From assembly GCA_964017155.1 (NCBI GenBank), contig OZ024856.1, positions 47,468,346-47,532,345 of the forward strand: 64,000 bases of DNA. The letters are read 5' to 3'. Below, one piece after another: positions 23,041 to 33,247 of the stretch. Each line of letters starts with the position of its first letter. Position 1 is the first letter of the stretch. The translations under genes and the position numbers were made by a program. This DNA comes from Oasisia sp. SBJ-2009. Lineage: Eukaryota > Annelida > Polychaeta > Sabellida > Siboglinidae. The notes under the pieces were generated by a model. It ran no database searches, was not told the DNA's origin, and worked only from the letters and a program-made list of their open reading frames with translations.

Positions 23041-24322
23041 TATACAAACATACAGATATATCATAGAACCAAATTTAACATGGACAAGCGTGTTTTCTCG
23101 GTGCTATACACTGCAGACTGTGGTGATGACACTGTCCCCCAATATATGAGTCTACCTAGTACACCACTTACAACTGATGGAACCAGGGGTGTGCCACAAG
23201 TCTGTGCTGACAATGTACAACAAATAAGTACAGAGTAAATTACACGCAACTACATGATGTGTAATCATGAATTATACACTATGTAGTAAATTCATTCTAC
23301 TGGGTACAACAGTCTTATTTTTTTACTAACTCAATGGGGCAATGGTTAATAACTCAACTGGCTGACATATTTGAAATGTTTGCAAGATATCAATTTAAGT
23401 AGGTCTTCAATATGGTGTTTTACAATGTGGGCTGTTTTAGAATTTCCTAGACCTACTGCCTGTCACCTTTCCTAGACCCACTGCCTGTAACCTTCTCCTA
23501 GACCTACTTTCTGTCACCTTCTCCTAGACCTACTTTTTTACTTTTTACAACATAAAGGGTTATTTTTTTATTGATTATTTATTAAAACAGCATATGTTTG
23601 TGGTATCAACATTGTTTCACAGGATTGTTATGCGTAATGAATTCGAGTTTGTGGCATCGCGGCGTTATGTGTATGACATGAGAAAGTCAAATTTCCCTGA
23701 CTTTCAAAGGATTTTCCTGTATTTCCCTGAATTTTTCTCAAAATCTTAAATTTTTCCTGACCTAGCACAAAATTCCCTGACTTTTCCCTGACCTTGAATT
23801 TCTCTGACTTTTCCCTGACCTTGAATTTCTCTGACTTTTCCCATGCCTACCAGGGTCAAACATATCGGGTTATTTTAATTTACTTTTTTACTTTTTTCAA
23901 TACTACAGAAACACAGAAGGTTATTTTTATTTGATTTTTTTTACTTTTTTCAACACTATAGAAACACGGAGGGTTATTTTTTTAAATACTTTTTTCAACT
24001 CTACTACAGAAACACAGAGGGTTATTTTTATTTGATTTTTTACTTTTTTTAACACTACAGAAACACAGAGGGTTGTTGTTTTACTTCTGGTCAACAGAAC
24101 ACATAAAACAAGGCCAGTGTTGTAATCACTTCTCATCAGCCTCTATATGTGTAATAACTACACATTGTGTTCGTTTTTTCAACGCATCAACACAGGATTA
24201 TTTTTTCAACGCATAACTTGAACAAACAGTGCTATTTTTTTTACTTTTTTTAGATTTTTAACGCATCACATAAACATACATATAGGGTTATTTTTATAAT
24301 TTTTATATGTGATATATGTATA
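23041..24322. repeat. 1.28-kb tandem array unit B
   Basis: The same sequence restarts at 24323, an offset of 1282 bp, with very few differences. Contains a GGACAAGCGTGTTTTCTCGG segment, ~25-bp CCTAGACCTACT steps, the CCCTGAC-rich segment, T-rich ~55-bp units and two TTTTTCAACGCAT motifs. No coding gene. Confidence 0.93.
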
Positions 24323-25500
24323 TATACAAACATACAGATATATCATAGAACCAAATTTAACATGGACAAGCGTGTTTTCTCGGTGCTATACACTGCAGAC
24401 TGTGGTGATGACACTGTCCCCCAATATATGAGTCTACCTAGTACACCACTTACAACTGATGGAACCAGGGGTGTGCCACAAGTCTGTGCTGACAATGTAC
24501 AACAAATAAGTACAGAGTAAATTACACGCAACTATATGATGTGTAATCATGAATTATACACTATGTAGTAAATTCATTCTACTGGGTACGACAGTCTTAT
24601 TTTTTTACTAACTCAATGGGGCAATGGTTAATAACTCAACTGGCTGACATATTTGAAATGTTTGCAAGATATCAATTTAAGTAGGTCTTCAGTATGGTGT
24701 TTTACAATGTGGGCTGTTTTAGAATTTCCTAGACCTACTGCCTGTCACCTTTCCTAGACCCACTGCCTGTAACCTTCTCCTATACCTACTTTCTGTCACC
24801 TTCTCCTAGGCCTACTTTTTTAATTTTTACAACATAAAGGGTTATTTTTTTATTTATTATTTATTAAAACAGCATATGTTTGTGGTATCAACATTGTTTC
24901 ACGGGATTGTTATGCGTAATGAATTCGAGTTCGTGGCATCGCGGCGTTATGTGTATGACAAAAGAGAGTCAAATTTCCCTGACTTTCAATGGATTTTCCT
25001 GTATTTCCCTGACTTTTTCTCAAAATCTTAAATTTCCCTGACCTAGCACAAAATTCCCTGACTTTTCCCTGACCTTGAATTTCTCTGACTTTTCCCTGAC
25101 CTTGAATTTCTCTGACTTTTCCCATGCCTACCAGGGTCAAACATATCGGGTTATTTTACTTTTATTTTTTACTTTTTTTAATACTACAGAAACGCAGAAG
25201 GTTATTTTTATTTGATTTTGTTTACATTTTTCAACACTACAGAAACACGGAGGGTTATTTATTTAAATACTTTTTTCAACTCTACAGAAACACAGAGGGT
25301 TATTTTTATTTGATGTTTTACTTTTTTTAACACTACAGAAACACAGAGGGTTATTGTTTTACTTCTGGTCAACAGAACACATAAAACAAGGCCAGTGTTG
25401 TAATCACTTGTCATCAGCCTCTATATGTGTAATAACTACACATTGTGTTCGTTTTTTCAACGCATCAACACAGGATTATTTTTTCAACGCATTTATGTGG
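24323..25500. repeat. 1.28-kb tandem array unit C (slightly truncated)
   Basis: Second nearly identical unit. Near 25490 it jumps from TTTTTCAACGCAT to a segment that matches 23420 onward, so the last ~110 bp of the unit and the start of the next are missing. Confidence 0.9.
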
Positions 25501-25693
25501 GCTGTGTGGGCAATGTGGGCTGTTTTAGAATGTCCTAGACCTACTGCCTGTCACCTTTCCTAGACCCACTGCCTGTAACCTTCTCCTAGACCTACTTTCT
25601 GTCACCTTCTCCTAGACCTACTTTTTTACTTTTTACAACATAAAGGGTTATTTTTTTATTAAAACGACTAATTATTTTTTACAAATTATTGAC
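25501..25693. repeat. Array terminal fragment
   Basis: CCTAGACCTACTGCCTGTC steps matching 23440-23560, ending in AT-rich DNA at the start of the next inverted repeat. Confidence 0.75.
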
Positions 25694-26058
25694 AGATTAT
25701 CATGATATTTGTACGATCATTTATGTTTCTTCTTTGCTTGTAACTTTTTTAAATGGCCGTACTCATTCACATAATCTCACAAATAATTTTGAAAGGTGGG
25801 GCCTGTCAGTGTGATCCAATATGGCCGCAGGCATAAACAATGAGAACCAAACTTCGACACAGAGAGGAAAAAATCATTAACCGCTCTTAAACACCACACA
25901 AAAATCAGATATCTGCATAGAGAAAGAGAAATATAGAAAAATTATAAACGAACAGGTATTTTGCGTGATAATAAACTTCGGCCACTAAACATGGACCCCT
26001 ATCTCCCCATGTTGTCAGAAGAGACAGCGAATCTGTTTGACCTCCCTACTAGGCATTT

Positions 26059-26750
26059 CAGACATGGGGTCAAATACATTGAAATGTATTTAAATACAAA
26101 TACTTTTGAGGGATTCAAATACAAATACTTTTAAATGCAAATGTATTTAAATACAAATACTTTTGAAAAGTATTTCAAATACTTTTTCAAATACTTTTCA
26201 TTTTCAAGATATATTAAGGATATATCAAGCAGTTCATCTAGTTTATTGCTATTGTCTAAGTTGTCTGGTTACATTCAGTGGTCTAGTATCTATCTGGCTA
26301 CTGCCCAGTGTTCAGTGTTCACTCTTGCCGAGTTCACTATTTCCCAGATTTACACCGCAGAAACATCAGCTGCTGGAAAGTGTTGTCTGTGAGGCGGCAT
26401 CTCTCTGGGCGAAACACCTTCCCAGGTCTCAAAGGTCCACTGCCTCAATGACTGCTCATATGATGGCTTAATTACCTTTACTAGGCCGTAATTCCTGAGT
26501 CTATTGCCACAAGACACAGTACAGTTACTAGAGTTTTAATAATTCAATCAAGAACTATTTAAAATTGCAATTAGTATACACATTTGAACAAGTATTTGAA
26601 AAAGTATTTGAAAAGTATTTGAAATATCAAATACTTTTGGAAAGTATTTAAATACAAATACAAATACTTTCAATTCCTAAATGTCAAATACAAATACTTT
26701 AAAAGAAGTATTTAAATACTTTCAAATACAAATGTACTTGACCCCATGTC
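26059..26750. mobile_element. Foldback MITE rich in AAATACAAATACTTT
   Basis: Starts CAGACATGGGGTC and ends GACCCCATGTC. The flanks are mutually complementary runs of AAATACTTT/AAAGTATTT around a ~350 bp core (26205-26560). It is absent at the equivalent place of the right arm (near 35135-35155), so it inserted after the arms formed. The hAT-like terminal pattern is suggestive; no clean target duplication is seen. Confidence 0.65.
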
Positions 26751-27052
26751 ATTTTTGCCTATGCCTATGCCCAGTAGGCATAGGCAAAATCGTCCGTCCT
26801 GCCTGTGATTGTGATGGTGAAATCTGATTTTTACCTATGATCGAATGATTTTTCTTTTATTCAACTACAATATTTATATCAGTGTATGTCTCTGTATGAT
26901 AATATTGATCTGTCCTGCTTCTGTTGTGAAATCTTACTTTGGCAGGCAGTTTGACTGGCGTATTCTTTGTGGTGGGAACCTTTTGTGTGTGTATTATTTG
27001 CATAATGTATATACATATACATGTATATTATATATAAAGTTATTATTTCAAT

Positions 27053-27172
27053 TATGTGTCATACATCCACTATACCTTTACTACACCTGTGCTGTTGTGA
27101 TTATTTCAAAATAACCGTCTAGTCTTTTATTGATAAAATATACACAAAATACATTTGTCTTTCTTCAGTGTA
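27053..27172. repeat. ~120-bp direct repeat, copy 1
   Basis: TGTGTCATACATCCACTATA to TTTCTTCAGTGTA is repeated almost exactly at 28455-28576, one copy inside the left arm and one in the interior. Confidence 0.9.
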
Positions 27173-27185
27173 TAATATATATATA

Positions 27186-27368
27186 CATGTATATGTATAT
27201 GTATACGTATACGTATACGTATACGTATACGTATACGTATACGTATACGTATACGTATACGTATACGTATACGTATACGTATACGTATACGTATACGTAT
27301 ACGTATACATATACGTATATGTATATATATATATATATATTATACAGCTGTATATATGTATTATACAG

Positions 27369-27434
<66 letters not shown>

Positions 27435-27545
27435 CAGCTGTATATATATATATATTTATATACAGCTGTATAATATATATATATTTATATGCAGCTGTAT
27501 AATACATATACATATATATTTATATATATATATATATATATTATA
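27186..27545. repeat. (ACGTAT)n and (TA)n with repeated TATACAGCTGTATA palindromes
   Basis: About 120 bp of self-complementary ACGTAT hexamers, then TA dinucleotides interrupted by the palindrome TATACAGCTGTATA or close variants near 27341, 27361, 27431, 27462 and 27492. The right arm retains one related ATAGCTGTATA near 33966. Confidence 0.93.
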
Positions 27546-28404
27546 ATAAATATTTGGGAAATGATTAATCTATCTTTTGCGACCGGACAGTGGCATAGCC
27601 AGAGGGGGCCAGGGGGCCATGCCCCCCTAATCGCGGACAATTTGGATGGTGGGAAACGGAGGACCTATAACCGGCTCCCTGATTCATAGAGTCACAAAAT
27701 ACAGAGGGTATAAGGATGCCTGATTGCCTGTGTAAAACTTTCCATCCCAGTCTTACTCTTTCCCAAAGACATTTGTCATCTTTCAAATAGGATTAAGTTA
27801 GGAATTCTCCAGTTCTGTCATTGCTGCAGCCAAAAAAGTGACAGAGCAACGAAAATATACCTTGTATTGAGAATGTCATCATTCTCAATGTACGCGACCA
27901 CTAATGGCTATTAAGGATCCAAAATAATAATTGTCTGGTAACTAGACTAAGTAGGCTTACATTTCATTTTGTTCTCTCTTTCTTGGCATCACTGTCGTTT
28001 GTGTGAGTTGACCACGAATTCCGTTTTCATTGTCTTTTTTCTTCCTCAGACTTTTCTCTCACTGCCAACAGCAGTCTCCAATTGCTTCTATCTGTTGCTC
28101 TTTTTCTCCAACTCTTTCTAACTCTTAATGCAATTCCCCATTGCATTTTTGTATTCTTGGAAATCTGACCGTTATTTCCTGACCAGATCAGTAAATTGAG
28201 TATTCCTGAAAATGTAAGTTTATTTCACAATTTTCTAAAAAAAATGATGGCCTTACAAAGCCAATAAAAATATTTGGAAAATTTGTATCCGATTTGTCAA
28301 GGCGATCTAAAATAGTTTTTTCAAGGGCTCATAAAAGTATGCATATTTAAGAGAATAACTTTAAATTTGGTACTTGTATTGAATAAATGACTTATGGGGA
28401 ATCC

Positions 28405-28640
28405 AAATAGATACTTTTGCAGTTTAAGCCCGTCCTAAAACTCACTCACAAAATGTTGTGTCATACATCCACTATACCTTTACTACACCTGTGCTGTTGT
28501 GATTATTTCAAAATAACCGTCTAGTCTTTTATTGATAAAATATACACAAAATACATTTGTCTTTCTTCAGTGTACACGTGTATACATCATTTTTTTATAA
28601 CTCAAAATTCCACTATGTGGCGCCACTGTACATCTTTTTT
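28405..28640. repeat. Repeat related to the 37330-37747 foldback, with direct-repeat copy 2
   Basis: Starts GATACTTTTGCAGTTTAAGC, like 37331, and continues with ACTACACCTGTGCTGTTGTG, like the CTACTACACCTGTACT part of the foldback. Includes the second copy of the 120-bp repeat. Confidence 0.6.
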
Positions 28641-28748
28641 TATATCCCCGCCATGCACAAATGCATGTAAACACCCGATGTAGGTCTCGTAAAACGTATA
28701 TTTTATTGGATTGCACAAACAAATCATTCATAAAGCAGTACTTAGTTA

Positions 28749-29126
28749 CAGGGTTGGCATTGATGTAATCAAATTGATTAAATCATCGATTAAATCATTG
28801 ATTTAATCAACATGAAAAAATCAAGATATTGATTTTTTAGATTTTTTTAGATTATCTTAAATTTATACTTATGTTGCGTGCTACTGCCAGTTGATTTAAC
28901 TGTATGTATTTTTAAATAAAGTTTAAATTTGTAGACAACAACTTTGCTTTAATTCTTTAGAAATGCTAATAGTGTAATGAAATGTTGAGCCTATTGGGTA
29001 TATTATGATATTCCACCTTTATTTATTTTCCGAATTACAGATTATTTCTTATGATTGTCGAGAATGTTGAAAAAATCAAATAATCCGATTTATTCGAAAA
29101 AAATCATATGATTTTTTCCAACCCTG
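28749..29126. mobile_element. hAT-type MITE with perfect 8-bp target duplication
   Basis: Ends CAGGGTTGG and CCAACCCTG. Both sides carry CTTAGTTA (28741-28748 and 29127-29134), the 8-bp duplication characteristic of hAT elements. The 378-bp body is AT-rich with no coding capacity. Terminal regions contain AATCAAATTGATTAAATC-like self-complementary runs. Confidence 0.93.
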
Positions 29127-29164
29127 CTTAGTTATATTAATGCAGATAAAGCAAACATAAAGAT

Positions 29165-29765
29165 TCATAGACTCAAAAAAAAACTTTATTGTGCGTTTAA
29201 AAACGGAACTTTTTCTTCAGTCACACATAAAATGACAGTAATAAAAACATTGGTGAATCATATAGGGCCTACAGTTGTCAGTACACAATAAAATGATAGT
29301 AAATATAGTCATCAATAAAATAGGTAAAGTTTGATAATAAATTACGTATAAAAATAGCTACTAAAATAAATAAATAAGCATGTATAATTTCTTAAACTGG
29401 GTCTCTGATAGGAGACAATAACATTAGTAATAACATAATACTAAAATTTATAAATAAATCAGATTAAATAAAGAGTTATCATAAGAATATGAGACACATA
29501 AAATGTAAAAATTAATTAATGACTCGTTGAAAACAGAGCATTATCATTTAGCATTTAAAATTAAAATGGCAGAGGGTACAACATTTTTCTTGAAGAGGTT
29601 CTTTTTTGCTAATGGAACTTTTAGATGTCTCCCTGATGGCAGTTTCTGAAAGGCTTGATTCAGAGGATGGGCAGGATCATAGAGAATTTGTGTGAATTTC
29701 TATCATCATTTCTCTTACGATAAGTTATCAAACCACGAAGCCCCTCTAAAATTACTAGAGTATCA
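29165..29765 (-). pseudogene. Non-LTR retrotransposon 3' end with RT C-terminus
   Basis: Reading the minus strand from 29765, the translation gives, with frame changes, a DPAHPLN-type / KLPSGRHLKVPLAKKNLFKK / PSAILILN block. This is the usual last segment of L2/Rex-like ORF2 proteins. The minus-strand end has an AATAAAG-like signal and a short A-run near 29175. 5'-truncated; no catalytic motif remains. Confidence 0.6.
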
Positions 29766-30019
29766 TCTAACATGTCTGGTAACCTGGTATGTTCACCAAC
29801 TGTCTAATTTTGTTTCAGACAACTGACACATCTGTAGGAAGGTGTTCACATCAAAAATGTCTGCAGTGAAGTGACAAAGCTGCAACAAGTCGCACACAGT
29901 GACTACAAAAGTTGTGTCCTGCGCCCAACAAAACATTATCAAAGGAACACATGAGTGACTTCGAGAAAAAGAGAAAACTTGTGATTGACACTTATGGAAC
30001 ATTCAATTATTTTCATATC
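29766..30019. other. Interior of second inverted repeat, no gene
   Basis: No recognisable feature; possibly degenerate upstream part of the zinc-finger locus. Confidence 0.35.
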
Positions 30020-30420
30020 TGAAAACATCAACTCATTCCTGGAGAGAAACCAATCAAGCATGACTCAAGATATTCTCAGAATGGTAAATCACCTTGATGT
30101 GTTGATACACCCGACCTACAAGACATTTTTCTCATCTGAGTTTAGTTTAGTGCTATGTGCGCACTGACATTTGTGGGAAAACATTTAAATGTGACATTTG
30201 TGGTAACATTTTACAAAACGTGGTTTCTTAAAACCTGTATTTCACTTAAATTTGTGAGAAACTCCAAAAGTAGATTACACGTCTCGCCGAGTTTTATCAT
30301 GTACTAGTTCACTCTGGGTTTGATATAATGTATGCAGTAGAACATTGAAGACACAAGTGTGTATTCACAGTGTGGTAAAAACCTAAATATGTGGTGAATG
30401 GAAACAGGTTAGCAGTGGAA
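30020..30420 (+). pseudogene. Decayed N-terminal zinc-finger region
   Basis: Scattered remnants of the finger pattern in shifting frames: a linker-like PGEKP near 30043 and TFKCDICGNI near 30185, with stops between. It looks like an upstream extension of the zinc-finger array that has lost its frame. Start ATG 30432 of the following frame is therefore probably not the ancestral start. Confidence 0.5.
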
Positions 30421-30431
30421 GTATTGTCAAT

Positions 30432-31870
30432 ATGGCTGTGAATGTGAACACTTGTACAACTGAGAAACGATTCAAATGTGACACTTGTGGTAGATGTTTT
30501 TTACACAATCGTGGCTTAACGCAGCATGTCTACATTCATACTGGTGAGAAACTATACAAATGTGATACCTGTGGTGCACAATTCTCTTACAGGGCTCATT
30601 TGAAGAGACATGTCTGTATCAACACTGAAGTTAAACCTTATAAATCTGGTGATACCTGTGGTGCACAATTCTCATTAAGTGGTAATTTGAAGAGTCATGT
30701 CCATATCCACACTGGGGATAAACCTTATAAATGTGATATCTGTGGTGCACAATTCTCATTACGTGGTAATTTGAAGAGAAATGTCCGTATCCACACTGGT
30801 GAGAAACCATACAAATGTGATATCTGTGCTGCACATTTCGCCCATAAGGCTCATTTGAAGAGACATGTCCATATCCACACTGGTGAGAAACCATACAAAT
30901 GTGATATCTGTGGTGCACAATTCTCCCATAGGGCTCATTTGAAAAGACATGACTGTATCCACACTGGGGATAAACCTTATAAATGTGATACCTGTGGTGC
31001 ACAGTTCTCATGCAATGGTAGTTTGAAGTTCCATGTGCGTATCCACACAGGAGATAAACCATACAAATGTGATACCTGTGGTGCACAGTTCTCACAGAGT
31101 GGTAGTTTAAAGTCCCATGTCCATATCCACACTGGGGATAAACCATACAAATGTGATACCTGTGGTGCACAATTCTCACACAGTAGTAATTTGAAGTCCC
31201 ATGTCCGTATCCATACAGGAGATAAACCATACAAATGTAATACCTGTGGTGCACAATTCTCGCAAACAGCATATTTGAAGACTCATGTCCGTATACACAC
31301 TGGGTAAAAACCATATAAATGTGATATCTGTGGTGCACAATTCTCACACAGGGGTAGTTTGAAGTCCCATGTTCGTATCCACACAGGGGAAAAACCATAC
31401 AAATGTGATACCTGTGGTGCACAATTCTCACAAAGTGGTAATTTGAAGTCCCATGTTCGTATCCACACAGGGGAAAAACCATACAAATGTGATACTTGTG
31501 GTGCACAATTCTCACAGAGTGATAGTTTGAAGCTCCATGTCCGTATCCACACTAGGTATAAACCATACAAATGTGACACGTGTGGTGCACAATTCTCACA
31601 AATAGGACATTTAAAGAGTCATGACCGTATCCATACTGGGCAAAAACCATACAAATGTGATATCTGTGGTGCACAATTCTCGCAAACTAGTCATTTGAAG
31701 AAACATATCCGTATCCACACAGGGAAAAAAAACATACAAATGTGATACCTGTGGTGCACAATTCTCACGCAATGATAGTTTAAAGTGCCATGTCAGTATC
31801 CACATGGGATAAACCATACAAATGTAATATCTGTGGTGCACAATTTTCACACAGTGGTAAATTGAAATCC
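30432..31870 (+). pseudogene. C2H2 zinc-finger protein, ~17 fingers, interrupted
   Basis: Predicted sequence-specific DNA-binding protein of the tandem C2H2 type. 30432-31307 encodes ten fingers of 28 residues with linkers HTGEKPYKC or HTGDKPYKC and the recurrent core CGAQFS; finger 3 is damaged (KSGDTC replaces the first cysteine spacing). A TAA at 31305-31307 (linker glycine then stop) ends the frame, but five more good fingers follow in the same frame to 31733. A frameshift in an A-run near 31722 precedes finger 16, and another near 31806 precedes finger 17. The 3' end runs into a CAGACATGGGGTC repeat at 31885. No KRAB, SCAN, BTB or ZAD domain is visible. Multiple lesions point to a pseudogene, though 30432-31307 could still be translated. 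Confidence 0.88.
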
Positions 31871-31884
31871 CGTGTTCTTATCCA

Positions 31885-32258
31885 GCAGACATGGGGTCAA
31901 ATACAAAAGTATGCTAATGTGCCATGTAGTTGCCGATAGGGCTGTGGGCAGTCTATTCCAGTGTCTTAAGGCTGCTTGAAAAAATTAATGGTAAAGGTCT
32001 GGATGGTCTGCCCTTGCATGTCGAAAACGCTGGGCTCCCCGCGTTCTGGGGTCACTCCGTTGGAGGTACTGGTCTAAGGTGATGTTAACATGACCAGTGA
32101 TGTTTTTGTGAAGGAGACTTAGGCGGTTGTTCTTCCTCCTCATTTCCTACTTCGACAACTTGGCATTTTACTATGTTACATTTTCCCCTTGGGAGGAAAC
32201 TGACCCTGTTTCGGTTTCTCCCACTGGGTTTGAATTGTAGCCGGCATACAAACATGCC
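31885..32258. other. CAGACATGGGGTC fragment and unassigned DNA
   Basis: 31886-31910 matches the end of the 26059 MITE. No other end is found nearby, so this is a fragment. The rest to 32258 has no recognised gene. Confidence 0.4.
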
Positions 32259-32398
32259 CTATCATTGCAGGCCATTAACACCTGATGTATCACTGTAGGG
32301 CATTCAAACCAACCGTACCACTGTAGGGCTTTCATTCCAGCCGTACCATTGTAGGGCTTTCACAAGTGCCCTACCATTATAGGGTATTCATACCTATT
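32259..32398. repeat. 28-bp minisatellite, five copies
   Basis: Exactly 140 bp in five 28-bp units with the core TACCATTGTAGGGCTTTCA and variants. Followed by (TG)n/(TA)n at 32409-32475. Confidence 0.9.
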
Positions 32399-32407
32399 GT
32401 ATCGTTT

Positions 32408-32445
<38 letters not shown>

Positions 32446-32475
32446 ATGTATATATGTATATATAATATATATAAA

Positions 32476-33247
32476 TCCAGGACCGAATCATTAAAACCAT
32501 GTAGCTTAGGCAAGACTGTTCACTCTATATTGTGAAAGACATAATAGATCAATGCTTTGAAAACTATGGTGTATCCATGCAACGTCACTAGATAAAACTA
32601 TATAACGGTCACTGTTTGGTTTTGTGGGTAACATAGGTGACTCAACTAAACAAGTGTCTCAACTAAACAAGTGTCTAAACTAACACCACGTTCCCCATTG
32701 ATAGAACGCTCACATGTGGCTCCACCTCGCGGTGTCAGGGTAATCGAGGATAGTTAGAAACGGTGGCGCATCTACACGGAGAGTGAATTGGTTAAGTGGT
32801 CGAGAAGGCGCAGGCTTACTAACTTGAATAATTGAGTGAATACTGCGTTCTCGTACGATGCCGAAAGTGTTGTTGTTGTTGTGAGTAACTAGGAAGTAGA
32901 CTAGTACACGTAAGATGAATGAACCTTTTAATTGTTTTTAATATTCGGTTACTGCTGCGGCCGATAAACGAGTGTCAAAGTTCAAACACTGTCACTGGGT
33001 TGCCGTTGGCTCGTGTCTTGTAAATTCTTGGGGAGTCGGATGAATCGGTCCATTGAGCTGAATCGTCCGTTTCTACGCTGAAATTTCGGTTTGTCCAACT
33101 TGCGCTCGTCGTCGCCGAATCAACCGTATCTGCTACCGGTGCCGGTGAAGTACATGGCATGGGCAGAATCGTCCGAATGTGATGGTGACATCTCATCTTT
33201 ATCTGTAAATTTTTACTTTACCAGACATGGGGTGAAATACATATGTA
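32476..33247. other. Interior of second inverted repeat, no gene
   Basis: No convincing coding region. CCACCTCGCGGTGTC near 32721 resembles the CCACCTCACGG segments at 37850 and 44300. A CAGACATGGGGTGAAATAC fragment at 33223 abuts the right arm. Confidence 0.4.

Larger units (their letters stand above)
25694..28216. repeat. Second large inverted repeat, left arm
   Basis: Reverse-complement matches to 33248-35478. 25694-26050 pairs with 35150-35478, 26760-27010 with 34915-35135, and 27560-28216 with 33248-33910. Each arm carries its own later insertions. The arms flank a 5 kb interior with a zinc-finger gene. Confidence 0.9.

Noticed and set aside
30631..31515. 294-codon antisense ORF across the zinc-finger array
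   Set aside because: Shadow of the periodic 84-bp finger repeat on the opposite strand; the plus strand has the clear C2H2 pattern.
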